Assembly (NCBI RefSeq): GCF_008642355.1
Contig: NZ_CP029193.1
Span: 6,224,001 to 6,288,000, forward strand
DNA: 64,000 nucleotides
Source: Streptomyces venezuelae
GTDB lineage: Bacteria > Actinomycetota > Actinomycetes > Streptomycetales > Streptomycetaceae
Reading direction: 5' to 3'
The notes under the pieces are model-generated. The model did no database searches and was not told the DNA's origin. It saw only the letters and a program-made list of their open reading frames with translations. The stretch's first letter is position 1; each line of letters starts with the position of its first letter. The translations under genes were made by a program, and so were the position numbers. Positions 36,335-45,174 of the stretch are shown in pieces.

Positions 36335-37609
36335 TCACGCCACCGGAGCGTCCTCCGAGGAGGGCATCGGTTGGGGCCGGGGCGGGCGCAGACCGACGTA
36401 CTGGCCGCTGGGACGCATCCGCAGCGGCCGCTCCTCGTACTCCTCCAGAGCGTGCGCGATCCAGCCTGCCGTGCGCGCCACCGCGAAGATCGTCTCGCCC
36501 GCCTCCGCCGGCATCCCCGTGGACGCGGTGAGGACGGCAAGGGCGAGGTCGACGTTGGCCCGCAGGTCGGTGTGGCGGGCGGTGGTGGCGACGACGTCGT
36601 GGGCCGCCGCCAGGGCGGGGCCGGCCTTCGGCATCGCCTCCAGGAGGGCGAACAACGCCTGCGCGCGCGGGTCCTCGCCGGGGTAGAGCCGGTGGCCGAG
36701 TCCGGGGACGCGACGGCCCGCGCGGAGTTCGTCGGCGACCACGGGAGCCGCGCTTCCCCGGTCGAGCACCTCGAGCAGCATGCGATGGGCGAGCCCGCTC
36801 GCCGCACCGTGAAGGGGGCCCTCCAGGACGCCGAGTCCGGCGGACACGGCGGCGTACGGGTGGGCCCGCGCCGAGGCCGCGACGCGGACGGCGAGCGTCG
36901 ACGCGGCGAGGTCGTGGTCGACGAGCAGGGCGAGCGCCGTGTCCAGCGCGTGCAGTGCGGCCTCGTCGGGCTGGATGCCGGTCAGCCGGGCCCACAGGCG
37001 GCGGGCCAGCGGGCCCGCGTCGCGGTGCGTGGGCAGGACGGGCGGGAGGGCGGTGACGAGGGTGGGGATGAGGGTGCGCGCGGTACCGATGACGGCGTCT
37101 TCGGAGAGGTCGAAGCGGAGCGGGTCGGCGGCCGCGGCGGAGATGGCGGCCACGCGCAGCCGGTCGGTGTGGCCGCTGTGCTCGGGCAGCGCGTCGACGG
37201 CGCTGCGGGCCGCGGCGGCGGTCTCCTCGGGAGCGGTGAATTCGACGCCGGGGCGCAGGACGCCGGTCCACAGCCACTCGGCGACCTCTTCGTAGGAGTG
37301 GTTCAGCGCGAGCTCAGTGGCGTCGACACCGCGGTAGTAGTAGCGGTCCTTGTCGATGAGCGTGATGCGGGTGCGCACGGAGAGTTCGTCGGCCGTGGTC
37401 GCCGCGGCGGGTTCGCGCCGGTTCCTGCGGGCCAGTGCCTCGACCTCCTTGGCCTCGAAGGTGCTGCCCCGGGAGCCCGGACCACGGCGGCTGCTGAGCA
37501 GGCCACGGCTCACGTACGCGTACACGGTCTCGGGCTTCACGCCGAGCAGTTCGGCGGCTTCCTTGGTGCTGAGCCGCCCGCTTTCGTGCGCGCTTCCTTG
37601 ATCCGTCAT
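36335..37609 (-). CDS. Citrate synthase-like protein fused to a DNA-binding domain
   Basis: A 424-residue protein. Residues about 10-70 are a MerR/excisionase-type helix-turn-helix (RLSTKEAAELLGVKPETVYAYVSRGLL, with wing SRRGPGSRGSTF). The rest is a citrate synthase fold with GVLEGPLHGAASGLAHRML and RRVPGLGHRLYPGEDPRA; the two active-site histidine regions are kept, and a third region reads LRANVDLALAVLTASTGM. Whether it has enzyme activity, DNA-binding activity or both is unknown. It diverges from a conventional citrate synthase across an AT-rich palindromic gap, so I infer it senses a metabolite and binds that gap. ATG 37609 preferred; GTG 37618 is possible. Confidence 0.88.
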   Translation of the reverse strand: MTDQGSAHESGRLSTKEAAELLGVKPETVYAYVSRGLLSSRRGPGSRGSTFEAKEVEALARRNRREPAAATTADELSVRTRITLIDKDRYYYRGVDATELALNHSYEEVAEWLWTGVLRPGVEFTAPEETAAAARSAVDALPEHSGHTDRLRVAAISAAAADPLRFDLSEDAVIGTARTLIPTLVTALPPVLPTHRDAGPLARRLWARLTGIQPDEAALHALDTALALLVDHDLAASTLAVRVAASARAHPYAAVSAGLGVLEGPLHGAASGLAHRMLLEVLDRGSAAPVVADELRAGRRVPGLGHRLYPGEDPRAQALFALLEAMPKAGPALAAAHDVVATTARHTDLRANVDLALAVLTASTGMPAEAGETIFAVARTAGWIAHALEEYEERPLRMRPSGQYVGLRPPRPQPMPSSEDAPVA

Positions 37610-37649
37610 GGGCGTCACCGTATCCGCATCCCGATACCCGCACGTTTAC

Positions 37650-37685
37650 ATTGATCCAATCAATATTGACACCACATCAATCAAG
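37650..37685. promoter_or_regulatory. AT-rich operator-like palindromes between the two citrate synthase genes
   Basis: ATTGAT-CCA-ATCAAT (37650-37664) is a perfect inverted repeat. It overlaps CAATATTG (37661-37668), and ATTGA-N7-TCAAT (37665-37681) follows, with TCAATCAAG after that. Such A+T content is rare here. It is the natural binding site for the helix-turn-helix of the fused citrate synthase. Confidence 0.72.
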
Positions 37686-37729
37686 CATGGACAGTCGAAT
37701 CAAGTCCAGGGAGGAAGTCGAGGAAGAAC

Positions 37730-38866
37730 ATGCCGATCAATGGCTCCACTGCCGCCCCCACCGAACCCGTAGAGGTCCCACGAGGACTCGCGGGTGTCGT
37801 CGTCACCGAGACGGAACTCGGAGACGTCAGGGGGTACGAGGGCTTCTACCACTACCGCCAGTACTCGGCCGTCGAACTCGCGCAGCGGCGCGGCTTCGAG
37901 GACGTGTGGCACCTGATGTTCCACGGCGAGCTGCCCGACGCCGCGCAGAGTGCCGCGTTCGCAGCGCACACCGCGTCACTGCGCCACATCCCCGCGGAGG
38001 TACGCGACGCGCTGCCCGCCATAGCCCGTGCCGGCGTCCTGTCGGGGCCCCTCTCGGGTCTGCGCACCGCCCTGTCCCTCTTCGGTGCGTCGAAGGGCTT
38101 CCGCCCGGTGTACGACATCGACGACGACCGACGCCGCACGGACGCCCTCGCCGCGTCCGCAGTCGTGCCGACGCTGCTCACCGCGCTGTACCGGCTCGGC
38201 CAGGGCCTCGACCCCGTGGAGCCGCGCGACGACCTGTCGTACGCCGCCAACTACCTCTACATGCTCACCGGTTCGGAACCGGACGCCGCCCGCGCCCGGG
38301 CGATCGAGCAGTACTTGATCTCGACCATTGATCACGGTTTCAATGCGTCCACATTCACCGCCCGGGTCATCACCTCGACGGGTGCGGACGTAGCGGCCTG
38401 TCTGGTCGGCGCCGTCGGCGCACTGTCGGGACCGCTGCACGGTGGCGCCCCGAGCCGGGCCCTCGACACGTTGGACGCGATCGGCACCCGCGACCGCATC
38501 GACGGCTGGATCCGCGAGCGGGTCCTGGCCGGTGACCGCATCATGGGCTTCGGCCACCCCGTATACCGCACCGAGGACCCCCGCTCCCGCATGCTGCGAG
38601 GCATCGCCCAGCAGTTCGGCGGCGACATGGTGGAGTTCGCGGTGGAGGTGGAGCGCCAGGTCGAGGCGATCCTCGCGGAGCTGAAGCCTGGCCGCGAGCT
38701 TCACACGAACGTGGAGTTCTACGCGGGCGTGGTCATGGAACTGTGCGGCCTGCCCCGCGAGATGTTCACGCCGACGTTCGCGTCGGCCCGGGTGATCGGC
38801 TGGAGCGCCAACATCCTGGAACAGGCCCGCGACTCAAAGATCATCCGCCCGGCGGCACGGTCGTAG
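37730..38866 (+). CDS. Citrate synthase (second, conventional copy)
   Basis: A 378-residue citrate/2-methylcitrate synthase-type protein. Active-site regions: STIDHGFNASTFTARVITSTGAD, LSGPLHGGAPSRALDTL (His), IMGFGHPVYRTEDPRS (His) and HTNVEFYAGVVMELCGLP (the catalytic Asp position is Glu in NVEFY; many members have NVDFY). It condenses oxaloacetate or a related acid with acetyl-CoA or propionyl-CoA; which one cannot be read. It diverges from the DNA-binding citrate synthase fusion, and S. coelicolor has a similar adjacent pair. ATG at 37730, with GAGGAAG upstream. Confidence 0.88.
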   Translation: MPINGSTAAPTEPVEVPRGLAGVVVTETELGDVRGYEGFYHYRQYSAVELAQRRGFEDVWHLMFHGELPDAAQSAAFAAHTASLRHIPAEVRDALPAIARAGVLSGPLSGLRTALSLFGASKGFRPVYDIDDDRRRTDALAASAVVPTLLTALYRLGQGLDPVEPRDDLSYAANYLYMLTGSEPDAARARAIEQYLISTIDHGFNASTFTARVITSTGADVAACLVGAVGALSGPLHGGAPSRALDTLDAIGTRDRIDGWIRERVLAGDRIMGFGHPVYRTEDPRSRMLRGIAQQFGGDMVEFAVEVERQVEAILAELKPGRELHTNVEFYAGVVMELCGLPREMFTPTFASARVIGWSANILEQARDSKIIRPAARS

Positions 38867-38940
38867 GCCCGTCGTTGCGAGGGGGCAACCTTGCAGGTCG
38901 TGGAGTGAAGTGGCCATGCCCGAAAAGCTGTGGGCGTAAG

Positions 38941-38981
38941 GCGCCCCCGGCGCGCCGCGTCACGCGGCGCGCCGGGGGCGC
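38941..38981. terminator. Strong GC hairpin after the citrate synthase
   Basis: Perfect 19-base arms (GCGCCCCCGGCGCGCCGCG and complement) around a 3-nt loop. It lies in the convergent gap and can serve both strands. Confidence 0.85.
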
Positions 38982-39012
38982 GGGTCAGTGCGTGCAATTC
39001 AGTGCTCAGACA

Positions 39013-39258
39013 TCAGACATCAGGAATGTCGATCTTGGCGCGAATTAGTGTCTCGCGGGTGATGACCACGATCCGCTCGTCACACGAACGCCCGGCGTCT
39101 GCCGGAAGTCTGCTGTCGAGCGCCGCCGTCCTGTCGGCGCCGATGACGGCGAAAGTGCCGTCGCTCAGCTCGAAGATGTCGGGACATGTGTTGCCGTCGA
39201 GGCTGCCGCGCTGACGGGGAGAGGCGCCGATGCGGCGGGTGATGTCTGGTGTGCTCAC
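39013..39258 (-). CDS. Small conserved acidic protein, cassette copy B
   Basis: An 81-residue protein with the core CPDIFELSDGTFAVIGADRTAALDSRLPADAG and the ending ERIVVITRETLIRAKIDIPDV (landmarks, quoted in parts). It is clearly paralogous to the 78-residue protein at 40179-40415. No known domain; small proteins with a CPDIFEL(S/N)DG(D/T/N)FAVIG core are common in Streptomyces, often beside DUF6082 genes. GTG start at 39258. It follows a DUF6082 gene by 142 bp, which repeats the arrangement of copy A. Confidence 0.72.
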   Translation of the reverse strand: MSTPDITRRIGASPRQRGSLDGNTCPDIFELSDGTFAVIGADRTAALDSRLPADAGRSCDERIVVITRETLIRAKIDIPDV

Positions 39259-39304
39259 GAGCGGTAGGTTCCCATCTGCCAGGGGCTGGTTCTCGCCGAT
39301 TCCG

Positions 39305-39322
39305 CTCGCTGGGACCAGCGAG
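39305..39322. promoter_or_regulatory. Inverted repeat upstream of cassette copy B small gene
   Basis: CTCGCTGG-GA-CCAGCGAG is a perfect 8-bp inverted repeat between the DUF6082 gene and the small gene. It could be an operator or a weak terminator. Confidence 0.4.
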
Positions 39323-39400
39323 AATCAGCCAACCTGTGTATGGCCTGTGATCTCTCCATGAGCGCTTCGCGGGACGTCGCCGCGGTGTCCGTGGCGCGGT

Positions 39401-40063
39401 TCACTCGGCGCCCGGCGGGGCGGGGTGGGGCGGCGTGAAGTACGCGGCGGACGCCACGGCGGGGCCGGCGTCCACGGCGCTCGCATACACCTCGTCGGCG
39501 ATGCGCACGAAGGCGCGCATGCGGCGGTCGGAACCCGACTCCGCGAGTCGGTGCCAGGACGCGCCGCTGTTCGCCCAGTAGTCACGGCCCACCTCGCCGC
39601 GGAAGTAGTCCTTCAGGACCGCCCGCAAGGAGGACTCGTCGAGCAGATCGAGTGTGAAGTCGCTCCACCACATGCTGACGATCAGGTTGCTCACGAGAAT
39701 CTGCCGCCAGCGCTCCCGTGTGACGGGTGTGTTGGGCGGCTCCCAGCACACCAGGAAGGACGGGTCCTGCAAGGTGAGCAGAGTGAGCTGATGATGATGT
39801 GAGCGGTGGGCCGCCTCGTTCTGTATGCGGGTCTGCCGCGACTGGTGGGCGATGGAGAGGACGACGCCCATCAATGCGGCGGCCGAGAACAGAACCGACA
39901 GGGCGCCGTAGGTCTGGCTGATGTCACTGAGGCGGTTCCAGTCCAGCGAGCGTGGCGCCAGGCCATCGAGCAGGAACGGGGTCACGCAGATGACAGCGAG
40001 TGAGGCCAGGGCCACGCAGGCCCATGCCGCGGCGCCGCGCGGCCTGCTGTTGCGTCGGGTCAC
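39401..40063 (-). CDS. DUF6082 membrane protein, cassette copy B
   Basis: A 220-residue protein with two N-terminal hydrophobic segments (about 12-32 and 52-74, SVLFSAAALMGVVLSIA), then a charged stretch (HQSRQTRIQNEAAHRSHHHQL) and a helical cytoplasmic domain with LLTLQDPSFLVCWEP, LVSNLIVSMWWSDF, VGRDYWANSGASWHRLAESGSDRRMRAF and IADEVYASA. This fits the actinobacterial DUF6082 family; no function is known. The GTG at 40063 has GGAGGAGG upstream and is preferred; an open frame with a GTG at 40171 begins 7 bp after the previous gene. It shares layout with the protein at 40506-41066. Confidence 0.72.
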   Translation of the reverse strand: MTRRNSRPRGAAAWACVALASLAVICVTPFLLDGLAPRSLDWNRLSDISQTYGALSVLFSAAALMGVVLSIAHQSRQTRIQNEAAHRSHHHQLTLLTLQDPSFLVCWEPPNTPVTRERWRQILVSNLIVSMWWSDFTLDLLDESSLRAVLKDYFRGEVGRDYWANSGASWHRLAESGSDRRMRAFVRIADEVYASAVDAGPAVASAAYFTPPHPAPPGAE

Positions 40064-40178
40064 TGAGGGCGTCCTCCTCCGGCCCCCGCCGATCGGGCCG
40101 AGGCCGTCCGGTTCGTCGCGGGAACCGGCCGGGGGCGCGGGGTGTTCCACCCCGCGTCCCCGAGGGGTCACCGCTTGG

Positions 40179-40415
40179 CTACTTATCAGGAATGTCCGCT
40201 TTTGCCCTGATCAGCGTTTCGCGACTGACGACGACGATGCGTTCGTAGTCTGCGCACCCGGCGTCGGAAGGCAACTCCGTTACCAGGGCTGAGGTCCGGT
40301 CCGTCCCGATGACAGCGAAATTGCCGTCATTCAGCTCGAAGATGTCGGGACACGTCTGGCCGGAGGCGCTGCCTCGTTCACGCGGGGGCACACCGATGCG
40401 ACGCACGATCTGCAA
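40179..40415 (-). CDS. Small conserved acidic protein, cassette copy A
   Basis: A 78-residue paralog of the protein at 39013-39258. Shared blocks are RRIG, RERGS/RQRGS, CPDIFEL, FAVIG(T/A)DRT, LP(S/A)DAG and ERIVV(V/I)(S/T)RETLIRAK. The TTG at 40415 is the likely start, with AGGA eight bases upstream; GTG 40406 is the alternative. It sits 90 bp after one DUF6082 gene and is followed by the other. No function is known. Confidence 0.7.
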   Translation of the reverse strand: MQIVRRIGVPPRERGSASGQTCPDIFELNDGNFAVIGTDRTSALVTELPSDAGCADYERIVVVSRETLIRAKADIPDK

Positions 40416-40505
40416 GGGGATCCTGATCTCTCATGCGGATGGACGGGGTGGCGGAAGGTTACTCCTCTCGTGGTGGGCTATTCCGCCGATATGACATTTA
40501 TCGGG

Positions 40506-41066
40506 TTACTCCGGCGGAGTACCCACCACCCACCACTCCTCCGTGTCGGATTCATCCAGGTCATGGATCAAGTGGTCCACCATCCGACCCACTTGGGCCT
40601 CTACGGAGTTTTCGTCGAGGCTCGCCCTGGCGTCCCGGGTGACCTCCCAGTACTCGCGGAAGATGGGGTTCTGGAGTGTTCCGCGCAAGTGCCCGAAGAG
40701 CTCGACCCGGCTGACGTTGCCGATGCGGTAGGCGAGCAGGGCGTTGGTGTACAGGGCGTTGGCGAAAAGGAACTGACGGTGCTTCGTATGCGGGAGTGAA
40801 CCCTCGGACGTGTCGAGCACCGCGGCCAGCGTGGGATCTTCCATCGCCTTGCTCAGCAGTTCCCACTGAAGGCGCTGCTGGTTGGCCAGGTCGACGTGCC
40901 GCTGCGGCTCGCCGCGGTCCTTCTCCTCGAACCGGTCGAGCCGCATACGCAACTTCTTGAGCTGATGCTGCTGGTTGAGGAGGGCGCCGAGGGCGCCCAC
41001 GGTCAAGGCCAGCCCCGCTGCGGCGGCAGGACCCACCCCCCGTACCCAAGCCTTCTGTGTGGTCAT
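40506..41066 (-). CDS. DUF6082 membrane protein, cassette copy A
   Basis: A 186-residue protein. One N-terminal membrane segment (AAAAGLALTVGALGALL, about 13-30) is followed by a coiled-coil-like stretch (NQQHQLKKLRMRLDRFEEKDRGE) and a helical domain with LANQQRLQWELLSKAMEDPTLAAVL, FLFANALYTNALLAYRIG, NPIFREYWEVTRDARASLDENS and VDHLIHDLDESD. This fits DUF6082. ATG at 41066 starts directly before the membrane segment; the frame upstream is non-conserved. It is the first gene of a four-gene array consisting of two DUF6082-plus-small-protein pairs. Confidence 0.74.
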   Translation of the reverse strand: MTTQKAWVRGVGPAAAAGLALTVGALGALLNQQHQLKKLRMRLDRFEEKDRGEPQRHVDLANQQRLQWELLSKAMEDPTLAAVLDTSEGSLPHTKHRQFLFANALYTNALLAYRIGNVSRVELFGHLRGTLQNPIFREYWEVTRDARASLDENSVEAQVGRMVDHLIHDLDESDTEEWWVVGTPPE

Positions 41067-41381
41067 GTCAACCCCCGAATCGGCGACCGTCCGCCGGTCG
41101 TCGGGTGCGGGTCGACAGGGAGCGGACCGGCGAGCGATGGGCGGTGCGCTTGCCGTCTCCCAGGGTGCCGAGCGGCTCTGATCGGCGGGGAGGCGGAGAG
41201 GAGGCGCACGGAAGGAAGCGGTGGTCTGACAACCCTGCGCCGTGCCTAACGTGTGCCCCGCGAGCGCCGCTAACAATCGTTCACTCCGCGGCCCGACTAC
41301 GCGTGCCTATCCTGGCCCCGTCTTCATTCGTCGTACGGCATCCGCCGCGGTCCGTACCAGCGTCGATACGAGAGGTCCGCG
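41067..41381. other. Divergent gap between DUF6082 and the CobW-type gene
   Basis: A 315-bp gap without a credible gene. It must hold promoters for both sides. AACAATCGTT (41272-41281) is a near-palindrome. I saw no Zur-type or iron-type operator. Confidence 0.45.
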
Positions 41382-42482
41382 TTGAACAGGCAGCAGATCC
41401 CGGTCGTCGTCCTCGCCGGCTTCCTGGGCTCGGGCAAGACGACTCTGCTCAACCATCTGCTGCACCACAGCGGTGGCAGCCGGATCGGGGCGATCGTCAA
41501 CGATTTCGGGTCGATCGAGATCGACGCCATGTCCGTCGCGGGCCAGCTCGGCGATTCGACCGTCTCCCTCGGCAACGGCTGTCTGTGCTGCGCCGTGGAC
41601 GCCAGTGAGCTCGACGAGTACCTGGAGCGCCTCGCCCGGCCCTCCGCCGGGATCGACGTCATCGTCATCGAGGCGAGTGGGCTCGCCGAGCCGCAGGAGC
41701 TCGTGAAGATGCTGCTGGCCAGCGAGAATCCGCACATCGTGTACGGGGGACTCGTCGAGGTCGTGGACGCCGCCGAGTTCGACGCCACCAGGGAACGGCA
41801 TCCCGAGGTGGACCGGCACCTCGGCATCGCCGACCTCGTCGTGGTCAACAAGGCCGACCGGGTGCCGGGTGACGAGCGCGAGCGCGTCCTCGGGGTCGTC
41901 CGTGGGCTCGCGGGGCGCGCGGCCGTCGTCGCCGCCTCGTACGGCCGCGTCGACGTGGAGCTCTTCTTCGACCGCGCGCCCGTGGGGGAGCGCGTGGGGC
42001 AGCTCTCCTTCGATGATCTCCGTGAGGACGACCACGACGGTCACGACGCTCAGGGTCACGATGATCACGGCGAACATGACGGCCACCTGCACTCCGCCTA
42101 CGAAAGTCTCGCCTTCACCTCCGACGTGCCCATGGGGCCGCGCCCCCTGATGGCCCTCCTCGACAGCCGTCCCGAAGGGCTTTACCGCATCAAGGGGTAC
42201 GTCGATTTCGGTACCGCCGATCCGCGGAACCGGTACGAGGTCCACGCCGTGGGGCGGTTCCTGCGCTTCTACCCGCAGCCGTGGCAGCCCGGCGAGCCGC
42301 GGCTGACCCAGCTCGTGCTCATCGGGTCGGGCGTCGACGTACCGGCTCTGGAGAAGGAGCTGGAGGCCTGTCGCGAGTACGCCCCACAGGCCGCCGACGA
42401 GCGGAGCATGTGGGGCGTACTGCGGTACGTGCAGGAGCCGGAGGAGGAGCAGGAAGCGGCCGAAGACCCGACCGCCGTCTGA
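41382..42482 (+). CDS. CobW/COG0523-type GTPase metal chaperone
   Basis: A 366-residue G3E-family GTPase. Walker A GFLGSGKTT is at residues 13-21, the metal-binding CxCC motif is in GNGCLCCAVD near residue 66, and the guanine motif is VVVNKAD near 155. A His/Asp-rich loop (about residues 218-240, DDHDGHDAQGHDDHGEHDGH) and a C-terminal CobW_C domain (YRIKGYVDFG ... FLRFYPQPW) follow. These proteins insert metals, often zinc, into targets; the histidine loop suggests zinc, nickel or cobalt. TTG start at 41382 after GAGAGG. The stop is 11 bp from the convergent parC stop. Confidence 0.9.
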   Translation: MNRQQIPVVVLAGFLGSGKTTLLNHLLHHSGGSRIGAIVNDFGSIEIDAMSVAGQLGDSTVSLGNGCLCCAVDASELDEYLERLARPSAGIDVIVIEASGLAEPQELVKMLLASENPHIVYGGLVEVVDAAEFDATRERHPEVDRHLGIADLVVVNKADRVPGDERERVLGVVRGLAGRAAVVAASYGRVDVELFFDRAPVGERVGQLSFDDLREDDHDGHDAQGHDDHGEHDGHLHSAYESLAFTSDVPMGPRPLMALLDSRPEGLYRIKGYVDFGTADPRNRYEVHAVGRFLRFYPQPWQPGEPRLTQLVLIGSGVDVPALEKELEACREYAPQAADERSMWGVLRYVQEPEEEQEAAEDPTAV

Positions 42483-42493
42483 CCGCTACGCCG

Positions 42494-44950
42494 CTACACC
42501 GGTCCCGCCACCGCCGCCACCGGCTTCTTGAGCGAGACGCCCGAGCCGTCGCGGCGCGGGTCGATCTCCGGCAGCTCCGCCGGTGTGCCGTTGCGCTGCG
42601 CCGCGTGGGGCGGCGTCGGGCCCGCCCAGGCGAAGCTCAGGCAGTCCTCGCCCTTCAGGAACCGCTGGACGCGCACGCCACCCGTCGCGCGCCCCTTGCG
42701 CGGGTACTGGTCGAACGGGGTCAGCTTCGCCGTCGTCTGCACCGAGTCGTCCAGCGTGCCGCGCGAGCCCGCCACCGTGAACACGACCGCGTCCGTCGCC
42801 GGATCCACCGCCGCGAAGGAGATGACCTTCGCGCCGTCGGCGAGCTTGATGCCGGTCATGCCCCCGGCAGGACGGCCCTGGGGGCGGACCACCGAGGCCT
42901 GGTAGCGCAGGAGCTGGGCGTCGTCCGTGATGAAGACGAGGTCCTCCTCGCCGGTGCGCAGCTCGGCCGCGCCGACAATGCGGTCGCCGTCCTTGAGCGT
43001 GATGACCTCCAGCTCCTCCTTGTTCGAGGGATAGTCGGGGACCACACGCTTGACGACGCCCTGCTCTGTGCCGAGTGCGAGGCCCGGGGAGGACTCGTCC
43101 AGCGTCATCAGACAGATCAGCTTCTCGTCCTTCTCCAGGGTCAGCAGCTCCGAGACGGGCGCCCCTCCGGAGAGGTTGGGTGCGTTCGCCGTCTCCGGCA
43201 GCTGCGGAAGGTCCACTACGGAGAGGCGCAACAGCCGTCCCTGGGACGTGACCGCGCCCACCTCGCCGCGTGCCGTCGCCGGCACCGCCGAAACGATCAC
43301 GTCGTGCTTCACGCGCTTGGTGCCGCCCTCGGCGAAGGGCTCGCCGTTGGCCGTGCGGGCCAGCAGGCCGGTGGAGGAGAGGAGAACCCGGCACGGGTCG
43401 TCCGCCACCTGCAGCGAGATCGGGGCGGCGGCGGGGGAGCCGGACGACTCCAGGAGCACCGTGCGCCGGTCGGTGCCGAACTTCTTGGCGACGGCGGCCA
43501 GTTCGGAGGAGACCAGCTTGCGCAGCTCCGCGTCCGACTCCAGGATGCCGGTCAGCTCGTCGATCTCGCCGTTCAGCTTGTCGCGCTCGGACTCCAGCTC
43601 GATGCGGTCGAACTTGGTCAGGCGGCGCAGCGGCGTGTCCAGGATGTACTGCGTCTGGATGTCGCTGAGCGAGAAGCGCCCGATCAGGCGCTCCTTGGCC
43701 TGCGCGGAGTTCTCGCTGGAGCGGATGAGGCGGATGACCTCGTCGATGTCGAGGAGGGCGACCAGGAGTCCGTCGACCAGGTGCAGACGGTCGCGCTTCT
43801 TGCCGCGGCGGAACTCGCTCCGGCGGCGCACCACGTTGAACCGGTGGTCGAGATAGACCTCCAGGAGCTCCTTCAGGCCCAGGGTGAGCGGCTGGCCGTC
43901 GACCAGCGCCACGTTGTTGATGCCGAAGGACTCCTCCATCGGGGTCAGTTTGTAGAGCTGCTCCAGGACGGCCTCCGGGACGAAGCCGTTCTTGATCTCG
44001 ATGACCAGGCGCAGGCCGTGCGCGCGGTCGGTGAGGTCCTTGACATCGGCGATGCCCTGGAGCTTCTTCGCGCCGACCAGGTCCTTGATCTTGGAGATGA
44101 CCTTCTCGGGGCCGACGGTGAAGGGCAGTTCGGTGACGACGAGGCCCTTGCGGCGCGCCGTCACGTTCTCCACCGACACCGTCGCGCGGGTCTTGAAGGT
44201 GCCGCGGCCCGATTCGTACGCATCCTTGATGCCGCCGAGGCCGACGATCCGGCCGCCCGTGGGCAGGTCAGGGCCGGGCACGTACTTCATCAGCGTCTCG
44301 AGGTCCGCACCCGGGTGCTTGATGAGGTGGCGTGCGGCGGCGATGACCTCGCCGAGGTTGTGCGGCGGCATGTTCGTCGCCATGCCGACGGCGATGCCCG
44401 ACGCGCCGTTGACCAGGAGGTTCGGGTACGCCGCCGGGAGGGCGGACGGCTCCATCTCCTGGCCGTCGTAGTTCGGCTCGAAGTCGACGGTGTTCTCGTC
44501 GATCGACTCCGTCATCAAGGAGGTGGCGTCGGCCATCTTGCACTCGGTGTACCGCATGGCGGCCGGCGGGTCGTCGTTGCCGAGCGAGCCGAAGTTGCCA
44601 TGGCCGTCCACCAGGGGAAGGCGCATCGAGAAGGGCTGCGCCATGCGCACCAGCGCGTCGTAGATCGACGCGTCGCCGTGCGGGTGCAACTTACCCATGA
44701 CCTCGCCGACGACACGGGCACACTTCACATAGCCGCGGTCGGGGCGCAGGCCCATCTCGTTCATCTGGTACACGATCCTGCGGTGCACCGGCTTCATGCC
44801 GTCACGGGCGTCCGGCAGGGCACGGGAGTAGATGACCGAATACGCGTACTCGAGGAAGGAGCCCTGCATCTCGTCGACGACGTCGATGTCGAGGATCTTC
44901 TCCTCGTACGACTCGTCGGGCGGCGGGGTCTTCGTGCTGCGGCGGGCCAT
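42494..44950 (-). CDS. parC: DNA topoisomerase IV subunit A
   Basis: An 818-residue GyrA/ParC-type protein. The breakage-reunion domain has [40 protein letters not shown] and the catalytic Tyr134 in [11 protein letters not shown] coiled-coil ([28 protein letters not shown]) and a C-terminal beta-propeller follow. The canonical GyrA box QRRGGKG is absent; the equivalent stretch reads [11 protein letters not shown], and with parE nearby this supports ParC. It cuts and passes DNA during chromosome separation. ATG 44950 ([11 protein letters not shown]) has AGGAG upstream; the frame is open to 45058. Confidence 0.95.
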   Translation of the reverse strand: MARRSTKTPPPDESYEEKILDIDVVDEMQGSFLEYAYSVIYSRALPDARDGMKPVHRRIVYQMNEMGLRPDRGYVKCARVVGEVMGKLHPHGDASIYDALVRMAQPFSMRLPLVDGHGNFGSLGNDDPPAAMRYTECKMADATSLMTESIDENTVDFEPNYDGQEMEPSALPAAYPNLLVNGASGIAVGMATNMPPHNLGEVIAAARHLIKHPGADLETLMKYVPGPDLPTGGRIVGLGGIKDAYESGRGTFKTRATVSVENVTARRKGLVVTELPFTVGPEKVISKIKDLVGAKKLQGIADVKDLTDRAHGLRLVIEIKNGFVPEAVLEQLYKLTPMEESFGINNVALVDGQPLTLGLKELLEVYLDHRFNVVRRRSEFRRGKKRDRLHLVDGLLVALLDIDEVIRLIRSSENSAQAKERLIGRFSLSDIQTQYILDTPLRRLTKFDRIELESERDKLNGEIDELTGILESDAELRKLVSSELAAVAKKFGTDRRTVLLESSGSPAAAPISLQVADDPCRVLLSSTGLLARTANGEPFAEGGTKRVKHDVIVSAVPATARGEVGAVTSQGRLLRLSVVDLPQLPETANAPNLSGGAPVSELLTLEKDEKLICLMTLDESSPGLALGTEQGVVKRVVPDYPSNKEELEVITLKDGDRIVGAAELRTGEEDLVFITDDAQLLRYQASVVRPQGRPAGGMTGIKLADGAKVISFAAVDPATDAVVFTVAGSRGTLDDSVQTTAKLTPFDQYPRKGRATGGVRVQRFLKGEDCLSFAWAGPTPPHAAQRNGTPAELPEIDPRRDGSGVSLKKPVAAVAGPV

Positions 44951-45174
44951 CGCTGCTGCGGCTCCTTCACCAAGCAAGTGCGGGTTCTGACGCCGACCAT
45001 TGTGGACCGTCCCACTGACAACGCCGACCACGACCCGTGCACCGGCGCTGTCACGCACGACTACGCCGAGGGCGGAGCGGGAACTTCGTCAGGTGCTGAC
45101 ACGCTTGCATACAGTGGCAGGACTGGCAGCAATTGTTCTGATCCAGCGATGATCCAGCGATCGAAGGGACGTAC

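Noticed and set aside
41220..41381. Possible Zur operator before the CobW-type GTPase
   Set aside because: AACAATCGTT does not resemble the Zur consensus TGAAAATGATTTTCA, so no zinc regulation is claimed.
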